Assembly: GCF_032854445.1 (NCBI RefSeq)
Contig: NC_088296.1
Location: forward strand, 6,377,435-6,441,434
DNA from: Liolophura sinensis
Lineage: Eukaryota; Mollusca; Polyplacophora; Chitonida; Chitonidae
DNA: 64,000 bases
Direction: 5' to 3'
Shown piece after piece: positions 10,350 to 21,904 of this stretch; position 1 is the stretch's first letter; each line of letters opens with the position of its first letter. The notes beneath the pieces were generated by a model. The model ran no database searches and had not been told where the DNA came from. It worked only from the letters and a program-made list of their open reading frames with translations. The translations under genes and the position numbers were made by a program.

Positions 10350-10612
10350 TGGGGCCTCCGTGGCTCACTTGGTTAGCGCGCAAGCGCAGCGTAATGACAC
10401 AGGAGCCTCTCACCAATGCGGTCGCTGTGAGGTCAAGTCCAGCTCATTTTGACTTCCTCCCCGGCCGTATGTGGGAAGGTCTGTCAGCAACCTGCGGATG
10501 GTCCTGGGTTTCCCCCGGGTTAGGCTCGGTTTCTTCCCACCATAAAGTGGACCGCCGTTGTATAAGTGAAATATTCTTGAGTACGGCGTAAAACACCAAT
10601 CAAATAAATAAA
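10350..10612 (+). mobile_element. SINE-A, full-length reference copy
   Basis: This is the clearest full-length SINE-A. The tRNA-like head begins GGGGCCTCCGTGGCTCACTT with box A GTGGCTCACTTGGTTAGCGC. Box B follows as AGGTCAAGTCCAGC about 75 bp downstream, consistent with an internal RNA polymerase III promoter. The body reads GGAAGGTCTGTCAGCAACCT and TTCTTCCCACCATAAAGTGG. The 3' end reads TATAAGTGAAATATTCTTGA, GTACGGCGTAAAACACCAAT and CAAATAAATAAAT. The tail would have been mobilised by a partner LINE, which is not in this window. Confidence 0.93.
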
Positions 10613-10635
10613 TTTAATTATTTGCTGGGTGTTTA

Positions 10636-10845
10636 CATGCAGCACTCAAGAATATTTCACTTATACGACGGCGGCTAGCATTATGGTGGGAGGAAACAGG
10701 GCAGACATCCGCAACTTGCTGACAGACCTTCCCACGTACCGCCGGAGATCACGCCATCATGAGCTGAACTTGAACACACAGCACCGTCATATGTGGTACT
10801 CGCTCGGGTCATTGCGCTGCGCTGGTATACTAAGCACATCGTCTA
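10636..10845 (-). mobile_element. SINE-A, inverted copy tail-to-tail with the previous one
   Basis: The plus strand reads the complement: CACTCAAGAATATTTCACTT, ATACGACGGCGGCTAGCATT, TGACAGACCTTCCCACG, a GAGCTGAACTTGAAC box B complement and GGTCATTGCGCTGCGCTGG. The head end is ragged. Its tail lies about 25 bp from the tail of the copy at 10350-10612. Confidence 0.88.
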
Positions 10846-10869
10846 CAGAGGCAACCAAGCACCACTAGA

Positions 10870-11510
10870 ATTTACAGATTCTATCAGCATATGTAAAATG
10901 ACTTATGAGTATTTAACACGCAAAAAACAAAAACAATTGTGGTTCGTATTGATAACACAAGTCGTGCAGACGTGTAGACTATGGGAACAAAACGTTTAGG
11001 GGAAACCTTACATTTTTAACGATATCGAACAGCAGGATTCTTAGATTGCGTGCTGTCTAGTTCTTACGGCTTTGTCTTTGCCATAATCAAATGACGTGCA
11101 ACAACAAGCCTCAGCTTTCTGTGATAACACAAACCACATGACAATAAACGCTAGGGGAAACCACCGCAAAACGTAACAGTGTTTCTCGTACGTTGTTTAT
11201 ATAGATTATAACGCCATATATGGACGTGATTTGCGAGTAAAGTTACAAATTTTCTGATTGACAAAGTTTTGCAAAACTGAGCCTAGGGATAGATGAGCGT
11301 GGCGAGCAGGTTGTTGCAGAGTGTTTACAGATGAATACCTTTCAATCGTTAGGCCTGGAAACCCATGTATTGGTTTCAAAGCCGGCCTTGGACAAGGCAC
11401 TTGTACACTCATTGTTTCTGGGACCTTGGCGAAAACAAGCGATCACTGACATAAGTGTGGTCTTTTTTGGGTAACCATTGTCTGTAGAAGGCCATTTATC
11501 TTTCACTAAT
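10870..11510. other. Stretch without a recognised feature
   Basis: Only short reading frames without motifs are seen on either strand. No repeat copy is recognised. Confidence 0.5.
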
Positions 11511-11735
11511 ATTTATTTATTTATTTGATTGGCATTTTACGCCGTACTCAAGAATATTTCACTTATATGACGGCGGCCAGCATTATGGTGGGTGGAACCC
11601 GGACAGATCCCGGGGGAAACCCAGGACCGGGGAAACTCAGGACCATCCGCAGGTTGCTGCCAGACCTTCCCACATTCGGCCAGCATGAGCTGGATTTGAA
11701 CTCACAGCGACCGGGTCATTACGCTGGTCTTTCAC
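11511..11735 (-). mobile_element. SINE-A, near-full-length inverted copy
   Basis: TATTTATTTATTTGATTGGC, TTTTACGCCGTACTCAAGAA, GACGGCGGCCAGCATTATGG and CAGGTTGCTGCCAGACCTTC match SINE-A, followed by a GAGCTGGATTTGAACTC box B complement. A 20-30 bp piece near GGGGAAACCCAGGACC is duplicated inside (11610-11650). Confidence 0.88.
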
Positions 11736-12299
11736 TAATACCATGTGCATATCTGTACGTTATCTGTCGGAAGGGTCGTCCATAACTAAATGAAGGTCCG
11801 TACTGTACCCTGAGGAATTCGGTTCAACTCACCGATGAAAATGAACGCTATCGTAAAAGTGTAAATTTCCCGAGCACGAGGAATAAACCGACCCAGGCTG
11901 CGCATGTCTGTCGCTTAAGTTGGGCTAAATGTGCTTAAGTCCGATTAAAATGAATGAATGAATGAAGGATTATGCCTTAACGCCACATCGGCAATATTTC
12001 AGTTTAGGTCGGGTTACATTGTATCCTCCAATCAACAACTGAGTCTCAGTACCTGTATGCTTTTAAGCATCGTTCGTCGCATTTCACCTGCTGCAGTTGT
12101 CTTCTTCAGTGAAGAGAGTAACAGGTATGAAAAGGTCTTCCTGTCAGTGAACCTAGCAAAAGAATAAAGAAGTCATAATGATCTTAGTCCAGATCTCCAT
12201 TATTACAGTCATGTCGATCATTCAACCAGATAAAATATTCTCAACTGGGGGACTAGTAAGAATACACGCTTTTGAGAGGGTGGTCGACTATTTCTACTT

Positions 12300-12395
12300 T
12301 TCCGGGTTCGTCAAGGTTTCCTCCTACCATAATGTTGACTGCCGTTGTATAAGTGAAATATTCCTGAGTACGGCGTAAAATTCCTATCAATTTCT
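12300..12395 (+). mobile_element. SINE-A 3' fragment
   Basis: GGTTTCCTCCTACCATAATG, GCCGTTGTATAAGTGAAATA and TTCCTGAGTACGGCGTAAAA match the 3' third of SINE-A. The head is missing. Confidence 0.82.
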
Positions 12396-14113
12396 TCTGA
12401 ATAAAGATGTCACAATATCGTTAAAGTCATACACTGGCGGTACGCCACTGAAACATCATTAAAACCCAGGCAGATGTTTTATGCCTATATTAAAACAGCC
12501 TATTTATCACACATTCCAGATGGCATTGATATTCTTCAGCATGTTGTTTGTGTCCATTTAACAACATCCAACACTCTATTCCCCACACACCTCTCCATCA
12601 TCCGCTAACCCTAGCAGGAAAACACCTGACAGATGTGTTTCCGTCTCAGAACGATGCGAAATCATTTTGGTGTTTAGTAGGCATGTTTTCCCCGAGTTTG
12701 TGTAAAGATTAGCTGGACATTACCGTGAAGTTGATGGTCCCAAATGCATAAAAGGCTCTTTTTTAGTATAAACATTATCTGTCCACGGCAGCTAATTCAG
12801 TACACACCCAGCCCCTTCAACAGGGCGTCGTTTTCAATTGAACACCCCCAAAACGCGGAAAGAGTACCCGGCCGTATGTAATCTATGCGTTTAAAGAGAC
12901 TTTCGTGTACGAGTCCGTCAACACAAACCAACAAATAACTAATAAACAAACTATGGAAAGTATAAAATTCATACAGATTCATGCGAAGAGAAGCAGTTAG
13001 CATTTTCAGCGATGCTGAAAACAAATCGAGGAATATTCCAGTCGTATTAGTGGAATCAGTATCCGAATGGTGTACCATGTCATCAAGACGTTTAACAACC
13101 TTTATCTTCCCCAGTGGGACGTATAAAGGATGTGATATTTCCTGTGCCTGTCCGAGTTTCATGTCACTTCATTTCCGGCAATTTACTCCCGCCTTTAATG
13201 CGACTTTGATGACGATCCCTCGACATATCAACTTTGGGAGGTTTCATGACAGGTTTTCAGTTAAAACTGTGACATTTACAAGTGTACCTGTCACTAACGG
13301 GAACGTTGCTCATCACAAGCAATAGGACCCGTAGCTCGAGTCCAGCTCTCGCCGTATCAGCCGCTTTGTTTATCTAGAAAGTCATTTGCCACCAAGGTTA
13401 TAGCTTCCCCGTCAGTCGGAGGTATTGCTATAGGTTTGTGTTGTTTTGGTGGAGAGATAATGCAGAGATTTTCAGCACGGTTTTTGTATTAAAAACTTTT
13501 TGAAAAAGAAGCCCGTAAACCCAGTACAAGTAGATTTCTGTTAAGTTGATTAACACATTTCGTTTCAGCATTCTGTATAAAAAAGGAAATTAACTGTAAC
13601 AGGGAGATGATCTGTTTTAATGGATAATCTTTCTCTGCATCAGGATCTGACCAATGAGCATCGTTCATCATTATCTTTAAGCTTAAAATACAAAGCAACT
13701 CGTTGCATAAGAATCTAAACCTTCTTTGGTTGGCATACGTTTGTGTAGGGGCATCCAATGTCTTAATAATTTTATTGAAGCAAACCCCTATATAGTTAAT
13801 AAATAACTCAGAACTGAATACGCTTTCAACTACCGACAGTTATGTGAGAACAGAAGAAAGTTTAAATGAGGCTTGGGATATATTATAACATATAATATTC
13901 AATGTGATCAAATCGATAAAAAAGAATTGTACACAGAATTTTAGGGTACACATTTTAAACCAGACTGATATGTTCACAAAATTACTCGTATAACATTGCT
14001 TCCACTGTTGCTTCCACAATCTTTCAAGTATCGACATTTAAAAAAATCAGTTAAAAGCATGGAACAATGCAATGGCGGTAAAATATAAAATACTATTGCT
14101 TAAAGACTAAACG
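12396..14113. other. Stretch without a recognised gene
   Basis: Opposed frames at 12797-13162 (minus, 121 codons) and 12981-13325 (plus, 114 codons) overlap and have no recognisable family. Neither is flanked by convincing splice signals that I could pair. I see no transposon ends. This is one of the longest stretches in which no repeat family of the window was recognised. Confidence 0.45.
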
Positions 14114-14222
14114 CAGAACAGAGGCAGCAGTGTGATACATGTAGTTGGCAAATGGTCACACATAGCCGGTGAAAAAGTCATATTTCACCGGTTACATCAG
14201 TTAGAGTTTATTCCAACTGTTC
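14114..14222 (+). repeat. Rep-C fragment
   Basis: GGCAGCAGTGTGATACATGT, AGTTGGCAAATGGTCACACA and TAGCCGGTGAAA are followed by a small rearrangement, then CATCAGTTAGAGTTTATTCC and AACTGTTC. The words TATTTCACCGGTTACA form an inverted echo of the core inside the copy. Confidence 0.7.
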
Positions 14223-14364
14223 TTGAAGAGCAGCAACGCTCTGGAACCATGGTTCATGCCGAATTAAGGACAATATGTCAAATAAGTGTCAACTTCTTAT
14301 CCGAAAAATATAGAGGAGAACTGAATATAAGAGGGGAAGCAATACGTAAAGGGAGCGGAATAAT

Positions 14365-15300
14365 CCATGTTTAGAAGACATGTATGTGAGATAAAACAAT
14401 ACGTATAAGGAGGAGAATAGTGTAAGGTTAGAACACATGTATGTGAGATGAAGCAACACGTAAAAGGAGAGGCAATAGCCTAAGGTTAGACTACAATACG
14501 TATAAGGAGGAGAATAGTCTAAGGTTAGAACACATGTATGTGAGATGAAACAACACGTGATGGGAGGAGAATAGCCTAAGGCTAGACTACATGTGTGGGT
14601 CATGAAACGATACGTATAAGGAGGAGAATAGTCTAAGGTTAGAACGCATGTATGTGAGATGAAACAACACGTAAAAGGAGAGGCAATAGCCTAAGGCTAG
14701 ACTACATGTGTGGGAGATAAAACAATACGTATAAGAAGGAGAATAGTCTAAGGTTAGAACACATGTATGTGATATGAAACAACACGTAAAGGAAGATGGA
14801 ATAGCCTAAGGCTAGACTACATGTGTGGGTCATGAAACAATACGTATAAGAAGGAGAATAGTCTAAGATTAGAACACATGTATGTGAGATGAAGCAACAC
14901 GTGCATGATAGATGAATCAATGCATAAAGGGAGGTTAGAATACATGTATATGAGATGAAACAACACGTAGAGGGTCAACACGTAAAGGGATTAGAATTGT
15001 CTTAGGTCAGAACACATGTATGTGAGATGAAAATATGTAGAGAGGTGAATGGTCTACAGTTAGAATACATGTATGAAAGATGAAACAATGAGTAAAAGGG
15101 GGCTAGAATACACGTATGTGAGATGAAACAAGTGAAGGGAGGCTAGAGTATATGTATGTGAGATGAAACAACACGTAAAGGGATGAGAATAGTCTAAGGT
15201 TATAACACATGTATGTGAGATGAAACAACACGTAAAGGGAGAGGGAATAGCCTAAGGTTATAACACATGTATGTGAGATGAAACAATACAGTGGAGGGTA
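14365..15300. repeat. 115-bp dimer array (57-bp monomers)
   Basis: Two alternating monomers recur. One has AAGGTTAGAACACATGTATG, TGAGATGAAACAACACG and AAAAGGAGAGGCAATAG. The other has AAGGCTAGACTACATGTGTG and ATGAAACAATACGTATAAGG. GTCTAAGGTT at 14631 and 14746 gives a 115-bp dimer. Units after about 14930 are shorter and more diverged. A single unit lies at 21915-21957 beside Rep-D, and this array also abuts Rep-D at 15300. Confidence 0.85.
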
Positions 15301-15510
15301 CGGAACATGATTATGCTGTTATATTAACAGTCTGGTTGATGTGAAACAACAATTCATTAGTTCGCTGCAAGCATACACATCTGAAACGTTTCCCTCTTGG
15401 GAATAGGCAGTAACACGTCATGAGAAGGTATCCAGGTTACTTTGGTGTGAATATGTGGTAAATCACAATGTGTGTAGGCTTCACAAGTTGTTGATAATCA
15501 TACATACTGA
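15301..15510 (+). repeat. Rep-D fragment
   Basis: ATATTAACAGTCTGGTTGAT, then AACAATTCATTAGTTCGCTG and ACGTTTCCCTCTTGGG, match 22530-22690 (TATTAATAGCCTAGTTGATG, GGCAATTCATTAATTATTTG, AAGGTTTCCCTCGTTACGG). It follows the 57-bp array directly, as in the 22-kb locus. Confidence 0.65.
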
Positions 15511-16180
15511 GCTCTGCAACAAGATGGAACAGATCGAGAAAGATTAACACAACTCTGTGTGAACTCAGACTGTTTATGCTACTGCGACGTTTGATTTAAA
15601 CCCCAGCTGGTGCATTTGATGCGTTATTAAGACATAATTGTTACAAATTAACACATTTATGGCACAAGCCACGTAACCATAACCATTTCCAACCATAACA
15701 ATTGTTGTGTTATTTAGATATAATTGCTACAGATTAACACGTTAATGACACAGCCCTCGAATGCACAATCACTGTCTGTTTTAGATTGCAGCTGGTACAA
15801 TAACTATGTTGTTGATGAACTTTGATTTAATGCTGTAATACTTTGGCTGCAAATGAAGTCATGTGAGCTGCCACACAGAACGTCAAATGGTGGGATTTTT
15901 CTAGTATGGCGTAAAACACCAATAAAATCACTCAAACAACGGTCGAATTATCCTACTTGTATTTCGTTTTCTTCTGATTGGTGCTATTTTATTAAATATG
16001 TCTCGCGCTTTTATCAGCCCAAAGCCATGCCAATACGTCACTTTTACTAGATATGAACCATCAAAGCATTGCATGCGACCTCAGCCTGCTGCCAGTAGGT
16101 TTTATGTTACTTTGTAGGATGTCTCTGGAGAACAGCGGCATTTCACGGTAGCTGGTGTCTTTATCTGAATCACCACCAGC
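15511..16180. other. Stretch with only a SINE-A tail fragment
   Basis: A short SINE-A 3' remnant, TAGTATGGCGTAAAACACCA followed by ATAAAAT, lies at 15902-15930. Two similar phrases, TAATTGTTACAAATTAACAC (near 15635) and TAATTGCTACAGATTAACAC (near 15721), suggest an old duplication of about 85 bp. No gene is seen. Confidence 0.55.
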
Positions 16181-16830
16181 CAACCTCGCCATGTAGACGA
16201 ACACAGACCCCCATTACAACTTCCGTTTTTCGGGAGGGTGTTTTCAGAAGCTGAAAAAAGGACACATGTCCAAGATGGGGGTAGCCCAACTTGCGTTCAT
16301 CCAAGGTTTCTGCACGTATCAAGCCCTAATTTTGTCTGTGAGGTTCAGAAGTGACAGGAATTATGTGGTGCAAAAATTATTGATTTTGACAAAAGTTGGC
16401 TCGTGTGATAGGACACAGACCCGCATTACAATTTCCGTTTTTCGGTAGGACGAATGTAATTCTGAGTATTTTAGGGTGTATTTTTGCTGCCAGCCTGCCG
16501 TTTTTAATGTACAGGTGCATGGTTGGTATCAAAATGACGGAAATTGCCTAAACTTTGGGCAGGTATGAGTTTTAATGGTGATAGTTTGAAATTCCTGGCG
16601 AGAGGACACAAGGACACAGGTGATGATGAGGCTGCAAGTGACGTCCCCTTGGCGTTGCTAGGCACCTCTCCAATCTGCCGGCATAGAATGGTCCAGATTT
16701 TGGCGGTCAACCTATGTCAGGAATTTTACGGCTTCTTTCTCACAGGCTGGGCCAAGTATGCACCAAAGCTTATTGGCCACGGAATGTTTGGGGCTGAGCT
16801 ACACCGCTAAACGTTAACATTGTCACTTAT
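16181..16830. other. Unclassified stretch with a diverged direct repeat
   Basis: ACACAGACCCCCATTACAAC plus TTCCGTTTTTCGG (near 16200-16232) recurs as ACACAGACCCGCATTACAAT plus TTCCGTTTTTCGG (near 16412-16445), about 210 bp apart. An 88-codon plus frame (16544-16810) reads well but has no motif I recognise. It could be a remnant of a larger element. Confidence 0.4.
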
Positions 16831-17209
16831 GAAAAACTAATGGGGGTCTGTGGCCAGACGGAACACACCATCACGCCTCAACGTAAATGTTCAGTCAGCG
16901 TCACCAGTACTAAACGGATCTAACATATCCCAGGTATCCTTGAGCACGCAGAGCCAACAGTATCCAGCATAGATACAGAGCTGCCTTTAAGACTTTTTTT
17001 GGCTGAATTTTTGCAGAACCTCAGATGTAATGGGTTTTCTTTAAACTTCCACTTTCATCCCGTGGAAGGTTTTTTTTTTATGTGAGAAGCCTGTCGTGAA
17101 TTTCTGATTGATTTTCTTTGAAAATGAATTAGCAGACAAAAATAAGGGATGGGTAAATCCGGTGTTGGATTATTTATGGAAACCTAAACACAGAGGTCTC
17201 AATAGACAG

Positions 17210-17290
17210 TTCCTTTCCTACAATAATGCTGGCCGCCGTCATATAAGCCCTATATTCTTATGGCTTTAAACACCAATCAAATAAATAAAA
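17210..17290 (+). mobile_element. SINE-A 3' fragment
   Basis: CAATAATGCTGGCCGCCGTC, ATATAAGCCCTATATTCTTA and ACACCAATCAAATAAATAAA match the SINE-A tail. The GTACGGCGT motif is degenerate (TATGGCTTT). Confidence 0.8.
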
Positions 17291-17469
17291 TTTCAAAAGG
17301 AGACGTGTATTAAAATTTGTGTTAATTCTTTTTCTCCAGTATGGTAGTATGATAGCAATATTTCATACATATGGATAAATGTTTTAAATAAATGTCATTT
17401 TGTTTTGTTTTCTACAATGTTTGATTAATTTGGACAAACGTTACAATCTCATTATGTAATCTCTATATG

Positions 17470-17700
17470 CAGTATACACCCTAACTATGCGACCAGAAAA
17501 TACAGCTTTAATATTCTGTTGAACCTTAATATTTAACACGAACATACACCTTGAACATGCGACCAGAAAATATGCACCCTTGATACTCTGTAGAACCGTA
17601 ATGCTCTACATGGATATAAAACCTGAATATGAAAGCAGAACATGTAGCCTTAGTGTCCTATAGAACCTATATATTCAACATGAATATACAAGCTGAATAC
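17470..17700. repeat. 70-bp tandem repeat, three units
   Basis: GCGACCAGAAAATA occurs at 17489 and 17559, and GAAAGCAGAACATG follows at about 17630, each followed by a CTGTAGAACC-like phrase. Identity falls along the array. Confidence 0.75.
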
Positions 17701-17850
17701 ACTACCTCTTAGAGAGTTTTGGTGTGTTTCGAAGTGTTTAGAATGTTTTATCATGATGTTTATGGAATCAATTGCAAAGTAACACAGTTCCTGTATAATG
17801 ATATTAAACAGGTTTTAATGTCTATTTAATTTATTGTCCTCATGTCGACA

Positions 17851-18310
17851 AGCTTCATTTATCACGCCTAAATCTTTGTGGGCGACCCAGCCTGGATACA
17901 TATGCCATATAAAATGCTTTAGTACCTCCAGAGTGCTAAGTGGTTGGCTTTGCCAATGTCACAGGTAGCTCACTGCCGCGATCTCTCAGCGCGCATGTCA
18001 CCTAGTGCTTTCCCCTTCGGTCATACCAGGAAGCACTCTAACACACAAACGTATTTTGCTAGAATTAGACAGTACTTGGGTGTTGTGAGAAGACTGGGCT
18101 TCCTTTAACATCATGTAGTCCCACAGATTGCGCACCTAATGCCCATCTGAGTGAGGGACGGCCTGGTCGAGGCCACAGGAGAGCATCCCCTCATAACATA
18201 GTGAAGGGCAAAGGTGAAAAGTCGGGATGAAAGATCAGATGATAAAAGATGGCCCTTCTCCGTTACTGTTCACACCGTGTCCAGGTGTCTGTTAGACATT
18301 CAAAATAACC
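17851..18310 (-). repeat. Rep-B interspersed repeat, copy 2 (inverted)
   Basis: This is the inverted counterpart of 838-1293. AGCTTCATTTATCACGCCTA, GTGGGCGACC, TTTTGCTAGAATTAGACAGT and ACTTGGGTGTTGTGAGAAG appear in reverse order and complement. The similarity ends near 18310. Confidence 0.75.
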
Positions 18311-18429
18311 AATGAAACCAAACAGGCAAACACGCAAACAGTCAATCAAACAAAGCGTCCAGAAATTCTGGCACTCTGCGTCATGATTGTGCCTATTTAC
18401 CGGTTAGTCCAGGGACTAGGGGCTTTAAA

Positions 18430-18800
18430 TTAATCGAGTTAAATTAGATCGCCATGTTGCATACATGTATATGTTTCAATCAAAGCGCCACATACATATT
18501 TTGTTATCGACAACTTATATTCTAGTAAGATACACGATTTGAATACTGATTGAACGCATTCACCTAGAAAACACCTTGCGGCTTTCCAACATCACTGAAA
18601 CCTGCTGACATCTTTTCTTTGCACAATACCGCCGTAATTTCGTACTTTATATATTGTCTTAGTTCCTTGATGTTTTGTGTTCAACGTCAAATGGGGAAAT
18701 AGCGTTGCAATCATTGACCTGGAGCGCCATCTTGGCTGACGGCTGGTACACGAATGTCTGTTAAGACGCATACATGTACAGTCCGTCCATTGCACACTGA
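18430..18800 (+). repeat. Rep-E dispersed repeat
   Basis: This long copy includes TTTGTTATCGACAACTTATA, CATCACTGAAACCTGCTGAC, TTAGTTCCTTGATGTTTTGT, TTGCAATCATTGACCTGGAG and CGAATGTCTGTTAAGACGC. Related copies lie near 20465, 37328, 40955, 46235, 47150 and 56885. The class is unknown; I see no tRNA head or inverted termini. Confidence 0.7.
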
Positions 18801-20460
18801 ACTTGAGAAAAAAGGTTCAAATAACTTTTTGCAAAACACGTGAAATAATGATCAGTGGAAGGCTAATCAAGCAGTCTGTCAGTCTGTCAGTCTATCAATC
18901 AAGTCAGTCAACCCATTGCAAATCGGAATTGCTCATTCGAAATTCTACAAATGTGTAAAACATTGTTAAAGTATGCACTTGCACAAAACACGAAAGGAAT
19001 GTGTCACCTGCAGAAATTGTTAATCGACACAAAGCTCGAGCCATACAATTAATCTATACTGATTCGAAGATAGGGTCGATTTCAGTTTTAGTGATATTGT
19101 CGGCTGCAAATTTCTGATATGTCAAGAATATTTCACCAAAGGTTGAAAAGTTGAATTAGTAAACATGGGTGTGCAAAATCCAACAAAATCTAGCTGGTAG
19201 TGAAGCATTCTATCTATGACATTTGCGATTTGTCGAGATCTTTGAAACGTGGTCAATCGTGGCCAACTTACTGCGATTTTAATATCTATCTGCCACTGGT
19301 GGATTCGCCCAGGACAATTTCGGTACTTAGTATGTACATCCGAACCAATCATTACACCAAGTCAGAGTATCATCTTTTCTGAGCACATACAAACTGAATC
19401 CAACTCTATCACGAAACACAGTTATCAGAGGTAACCATCCACCCAGTCAACAAGCAGTTTCTTAGTCTGAAATCTGACAATTTGGAGCAGTTTTTGGAAA
19501 TGCCGTAGCACAGAGCTCTATATTGCTAATCAGATGTATCTAATTAAGTCTCATTGTTCCCTCAGACCAGTGTGTTGAGTCGGTATCGAACAGATTCTAT
19601 ACAAACCATATTGACAGTTCAAACATTGTGCCTATCTGTATTGTATCAAGAGCCGATATAACGGATTGCGTTGGCAGAAGTACCTCGCCTGTCTCCACAG
19701 TCCTTTTGCTGATCTCGTTCTATGGCAGTGAAACTTTTACATATACCACTTCCGATGGATCGGATATCCGCATTCGGTGGCGAATTGTACACGTAAATAC
19801 CAGTTGGCTACCATGTCGTGGTAATTGCTTCACGCCTCTCAAGGTCTTGATCTGTTATCCTCAACAGGATCATTCAGTCGTGGCAATGCCGCTGCCGACG
19901 GCGTTTGATTGTCATGACTTGTATAACAGTAGAATTGTAATTTACTTTTGTCTGAAAACTGAAATTGACATCAAAGAATTCTGAGACGTTCTTCCAACTG
20001 GTTTTGACAGAACTCTGACTTAAGCATTACAGTAGGAACTTTGTGTCAGTTGTTGATCAGTTCAACAAAATAGCTCTATTCTGCGGAATTACCTTTAGCT
20101 CGGCTAAAGGGGAGTTTAAAACCCGACTCCACACAACTCATCCCTATGGCAATCTCTTGTGTATGCGTTACAGCATGGATTTGAGTGGGTATCACGTACA
20201 TGGTATTTAACAACATAGATGGCGCTGGTTGCCCAGTGTAAGCGTCTATTTTGTATGTCATGTCATCATAGATGGCGCCTCTTGTAGCATGAGATCTTTA
20301 CATATTAACGGGAAAGACGCAATCGTCCGTTACTTTTAAATCCCAATCTGATCGGTTAGGATCTGTTAGGGTCATTTTCAAACTGTATCTAATACCGCTT
20401 AACCTGGGGCTAGGGGCCGCAAAGGTAGCCATGCTCATTACATCAGCATGATGCCTTTAT
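18801..20460. other. Stretch without a recognised gene
   Basis: Short GTCAGTCT-like runs lie at 18872-18910. A fragment near 19200-19270 (CATTTGCGATTTGTCGAGAT) is loosely echoed near 23712. The plus frame 19628-19984 (118 codons) has no family motif. Nothing else can be supported. Confidence 0.45.
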
Positions 20461-20800
20461 GAATAGTTGCAATTAAAGCACGACTGAGATACTTGTTTAA
20501 TTGTTATTTGACATGGAACTCATTCACGGACTACGAATTTGAACCTTGATATGGAATTCATGCCTGGGATATTCATTGTCTGCCCGGCATCATTGAAAAC
20601 TGATGACCGCTTCTCTCTTGTGTATTACCGGCTTTATTTCTTATTTGTATAATTTCTTACATACCTTTGTCTTTGGGAGTTAGTGTTAAGCGTTGTTTTG
20701 GAAATGGATCTTGCGATTATCGACTTGGAGCGCCTTTTACGGACTACGGATGGTATATAGATGTCTGACTTGACGCTTATATTTAAGCTTCCGTGTATGC
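20461..20800 (+). repeat. Rep-E dispersed repeat
   Basis: GCAATTAAAGCACGACTGAG, CATCATTGAAAACTGATGAC, TTAAGCGTTGTTTTGGAAAT, CTTGCGATTATCGACTTGGA and ATGTCTGACTTGACGC follow the Rep-E order seen at 18430 and 46235. Confidence 0.7.
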
Positions 20801-21084
20801 CGAAATTTCTGTCACTTTTTAGAAGTTCGTGCTAGAAAAATGTAGATTTTTAAAGGAGAGAACCGCTAAAAATACCTTTACTTAGTTTAAGCATATCTTT
20901 CACTGAGTTTCACAGTGAAATATTTGCAGTGAAAGGAGGATTTCATGGACCATTTGGATAACGTGTATCGTCAAGATATTGACATGCCCACACTTTTATG
21001 TTCACGTGTTGATATGCAGTTATTGGGAACATTACTCTTACAATGCATGCATGTACATGCAAAAGCTAATCGAACGTTAAATAT

Positions 21085-21400
21085 GAGACCGCTTCGGTTG
21101 TCTTATAGTTAGAGCGTCCGCCTCAAAGTCGGGAGACCGAGGATCAAACCCGGCTCGAGTCATATCAAAGACTTAAAAATGGTACTAGCTGCTGCCTCGC
21201 TTGGCGCTCAGCAGCGGGAGGATTGAGCAAGAAAACATACTGGTGTCAGTATAATGTGGGTTAGTGGAGGTTACATGATTGGTGTCTTGGAAATGTTTCG
21301 GTGACGCCAGGACTTTGGACTCACCCTGCCACAAGGAAAACACAATATATGACTGAAAAAATGCGGCGTTAAACGCCAAGGATACATACATACATAACAT
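21085..21400 (+). mobile_element. SINE-B, full-length copy
   Basis: The head TTATAGTTAGAGCGTCCGCC (box A) and GAGGATCAAACCCGGCTC (box B) form a tRNA-like polymerase III promoter. The body has GCTGCCTCGCTTGGCGCTCA and TGGTGTCAGTATAATGTGGG. The 3' end has ATATGACTGAAAAAATGCGG and CGTTAAACGCCAAG, then an (ACAT)n tail. The body resembles the copy at 26615-26945. SINEs ending this way are, as I recall, common in molluscs. Confidence 0.88.
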
Positions 21401-21904
21401 TAAATACGTACTTTTGGTGTAGAAAAAAATGGATGTAACGTCTTCAGCGATGTACATTATGTATATGTTCCATAAAGTCCAAAACACCCGGTTACATTTG
21501 ATTCCGGAAAAAAATTGAAACTGAATAAAGGTAGGTTGAGAAACAGTTTTCAGTGATTTGATTTCTATAGGTGTTTACATGTTTTTCCCCCTTGAAGAAC
21601 TGATAATAAAGAAGTTTAGGACGATAGTGAGCAGTAAATCCTTCATCAAAGAAATTCGTGTATTCCAGTTAATCGTCCTTGGTACTTTACTAACGGAAAC
21701 TTTAAAATTTACACCAATAGCATCTGACAAGTCCGCTTATTTCTTCCTGTAGAGCTCACGTTACATTTACGCGTAACAGTAATTCTATGACATGGTGACA
21801 TTTTGAAACGAAATATGAAATGTTAGCCAAATCGACGCTAAACCAGATCTGCTTTGGTTTTTTGTTAGTTAGTTAATAAGTCAGAATTAACTGACTGGAG
21901 GGGA

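Noticed and set aside
12797-13325. Opposed reading frames of 121 and 114 codons
   Set aside because: They overlap antisense to each other, match no family and lack pairable splice sites.
16544-16810. An 88-codon frame with protein-like composition
   Set aside because: No motif recognised, an overlapping minus frame covers the same bases, and the flank contains a degenerate direct repeat suggesting a non-genic element.
21085-21160. A tRNA gene
   Set aside because: Box A and box B are present, but the sequence continues into a SINE-B body with an (ACAT)n tail. The same reasoning applies to the SINE-A heads at 10350, 23293, 36765 and 43825.
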